Positions 20,463 to 20,498 of a DNA stretch of 20,498 nt are shown here, piece by piece. Under the pieces are notes generated by a model, which was not told where the DNA came from, did no database searches, and was given only the letters and a program-made list of their open reading frames with translations. Each line of letters begins with the position of its first letter. The first letter of the stretch is position 1. This stretch comes from Cochliopodium minus (Eukaryota > Discosea > Himatismenida > Cochliopodiidae). Both the position numbers and the translations under genes were made by a program. The stretch spans positions 157,753 through 178,250 of the forward strand of contig JAMYWO010000038.1 in NCBI GenBank assembly GCA_024220525.1, read 5' to 3'.

Positions 20463-20498
20463 AAATAAAAAATAAAAAATAAAAAATAAAAAATAAAA
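20446..20498. repeat. AAAAAAT heptanucleotide repeat at the window edge
   Basis: Seven perfect copies at 20446-20494, continuing to the window end, in the intron before the first visible blade exon of the second RCC1 gene. It may mark a contig end. Confidence 0.85.

Overview
This is a nuclear fragment from an AT-rich, intron-rich protist. Long A/T homopolymers, A-rich leaders just before the start codons, poly-asparagine tracts and short GT...AG introns are typical of amoebae such as dictyostelids, other Amoebozoa or Heterolobosea. I cannot name the species from sequence alone. TAA, TAG and TGA all end recognisable proteins, so the code is standard and a ciliate is ruled out. The window holds no tRNA, rRNA, CRISPR array or transposase that I can see. 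It reads as ordinary gene-dense nuclear DNA: about 13 genes and some 35 introns, most of them rebuilt here by joining exons across GT/AG borders with reading-frame checks.

Left part (1-7100): the 5' part of an ABCF ATPase (minus); a complete four-exon MPP10, the U3 snoRNP / SSU processome protein (minus); an intronless bZIP factor with two AT-hooks and a single membrane anchor, resembling an ATF6-type ER-stress sensor (plus); a small two-helix membrane protein (minus); and a Pkr1-like V-ATPase assembly factor (minus).

Middle part (7200-15100): two tandem paralogous seven-helix receptors (minus) whose intron sets differ; a TBC1D22/Gyp1-type Rab GAP with both catalytic fingers (minus); a small zinc-ribbon protein whose start codon appears to form an exon by itself (minus); and, diverging from it, CTU1/NCS6, the tRNA wobble-uridine thiolase (plus), ending in a heptanucleotide microsatellite.

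Right part (15200-20498): a short, possibly truncated RCC1-repeat gene (minus); two paralogous DUF599-like membrane proteins (plus), the second with a long charged loop; and the 3' part of a second RCC1-repeat gene (minus) whose exons match RCC1 blades one to one with identical intron phase.

The genes do not form one pathway. Several are housekeeping (MPP10, ABCF, CTU1, Pkr1, TBC1D22), mixed with recently duplicated membrane proteins. The points most worth a second look are the ATF6-like AT-hook factor, the modular exons of the RCC1 genes, the intron differences between the receptor twins, the frame break in the Rab GAP and the start-codon-only exon. I found no convincing wholly new system.
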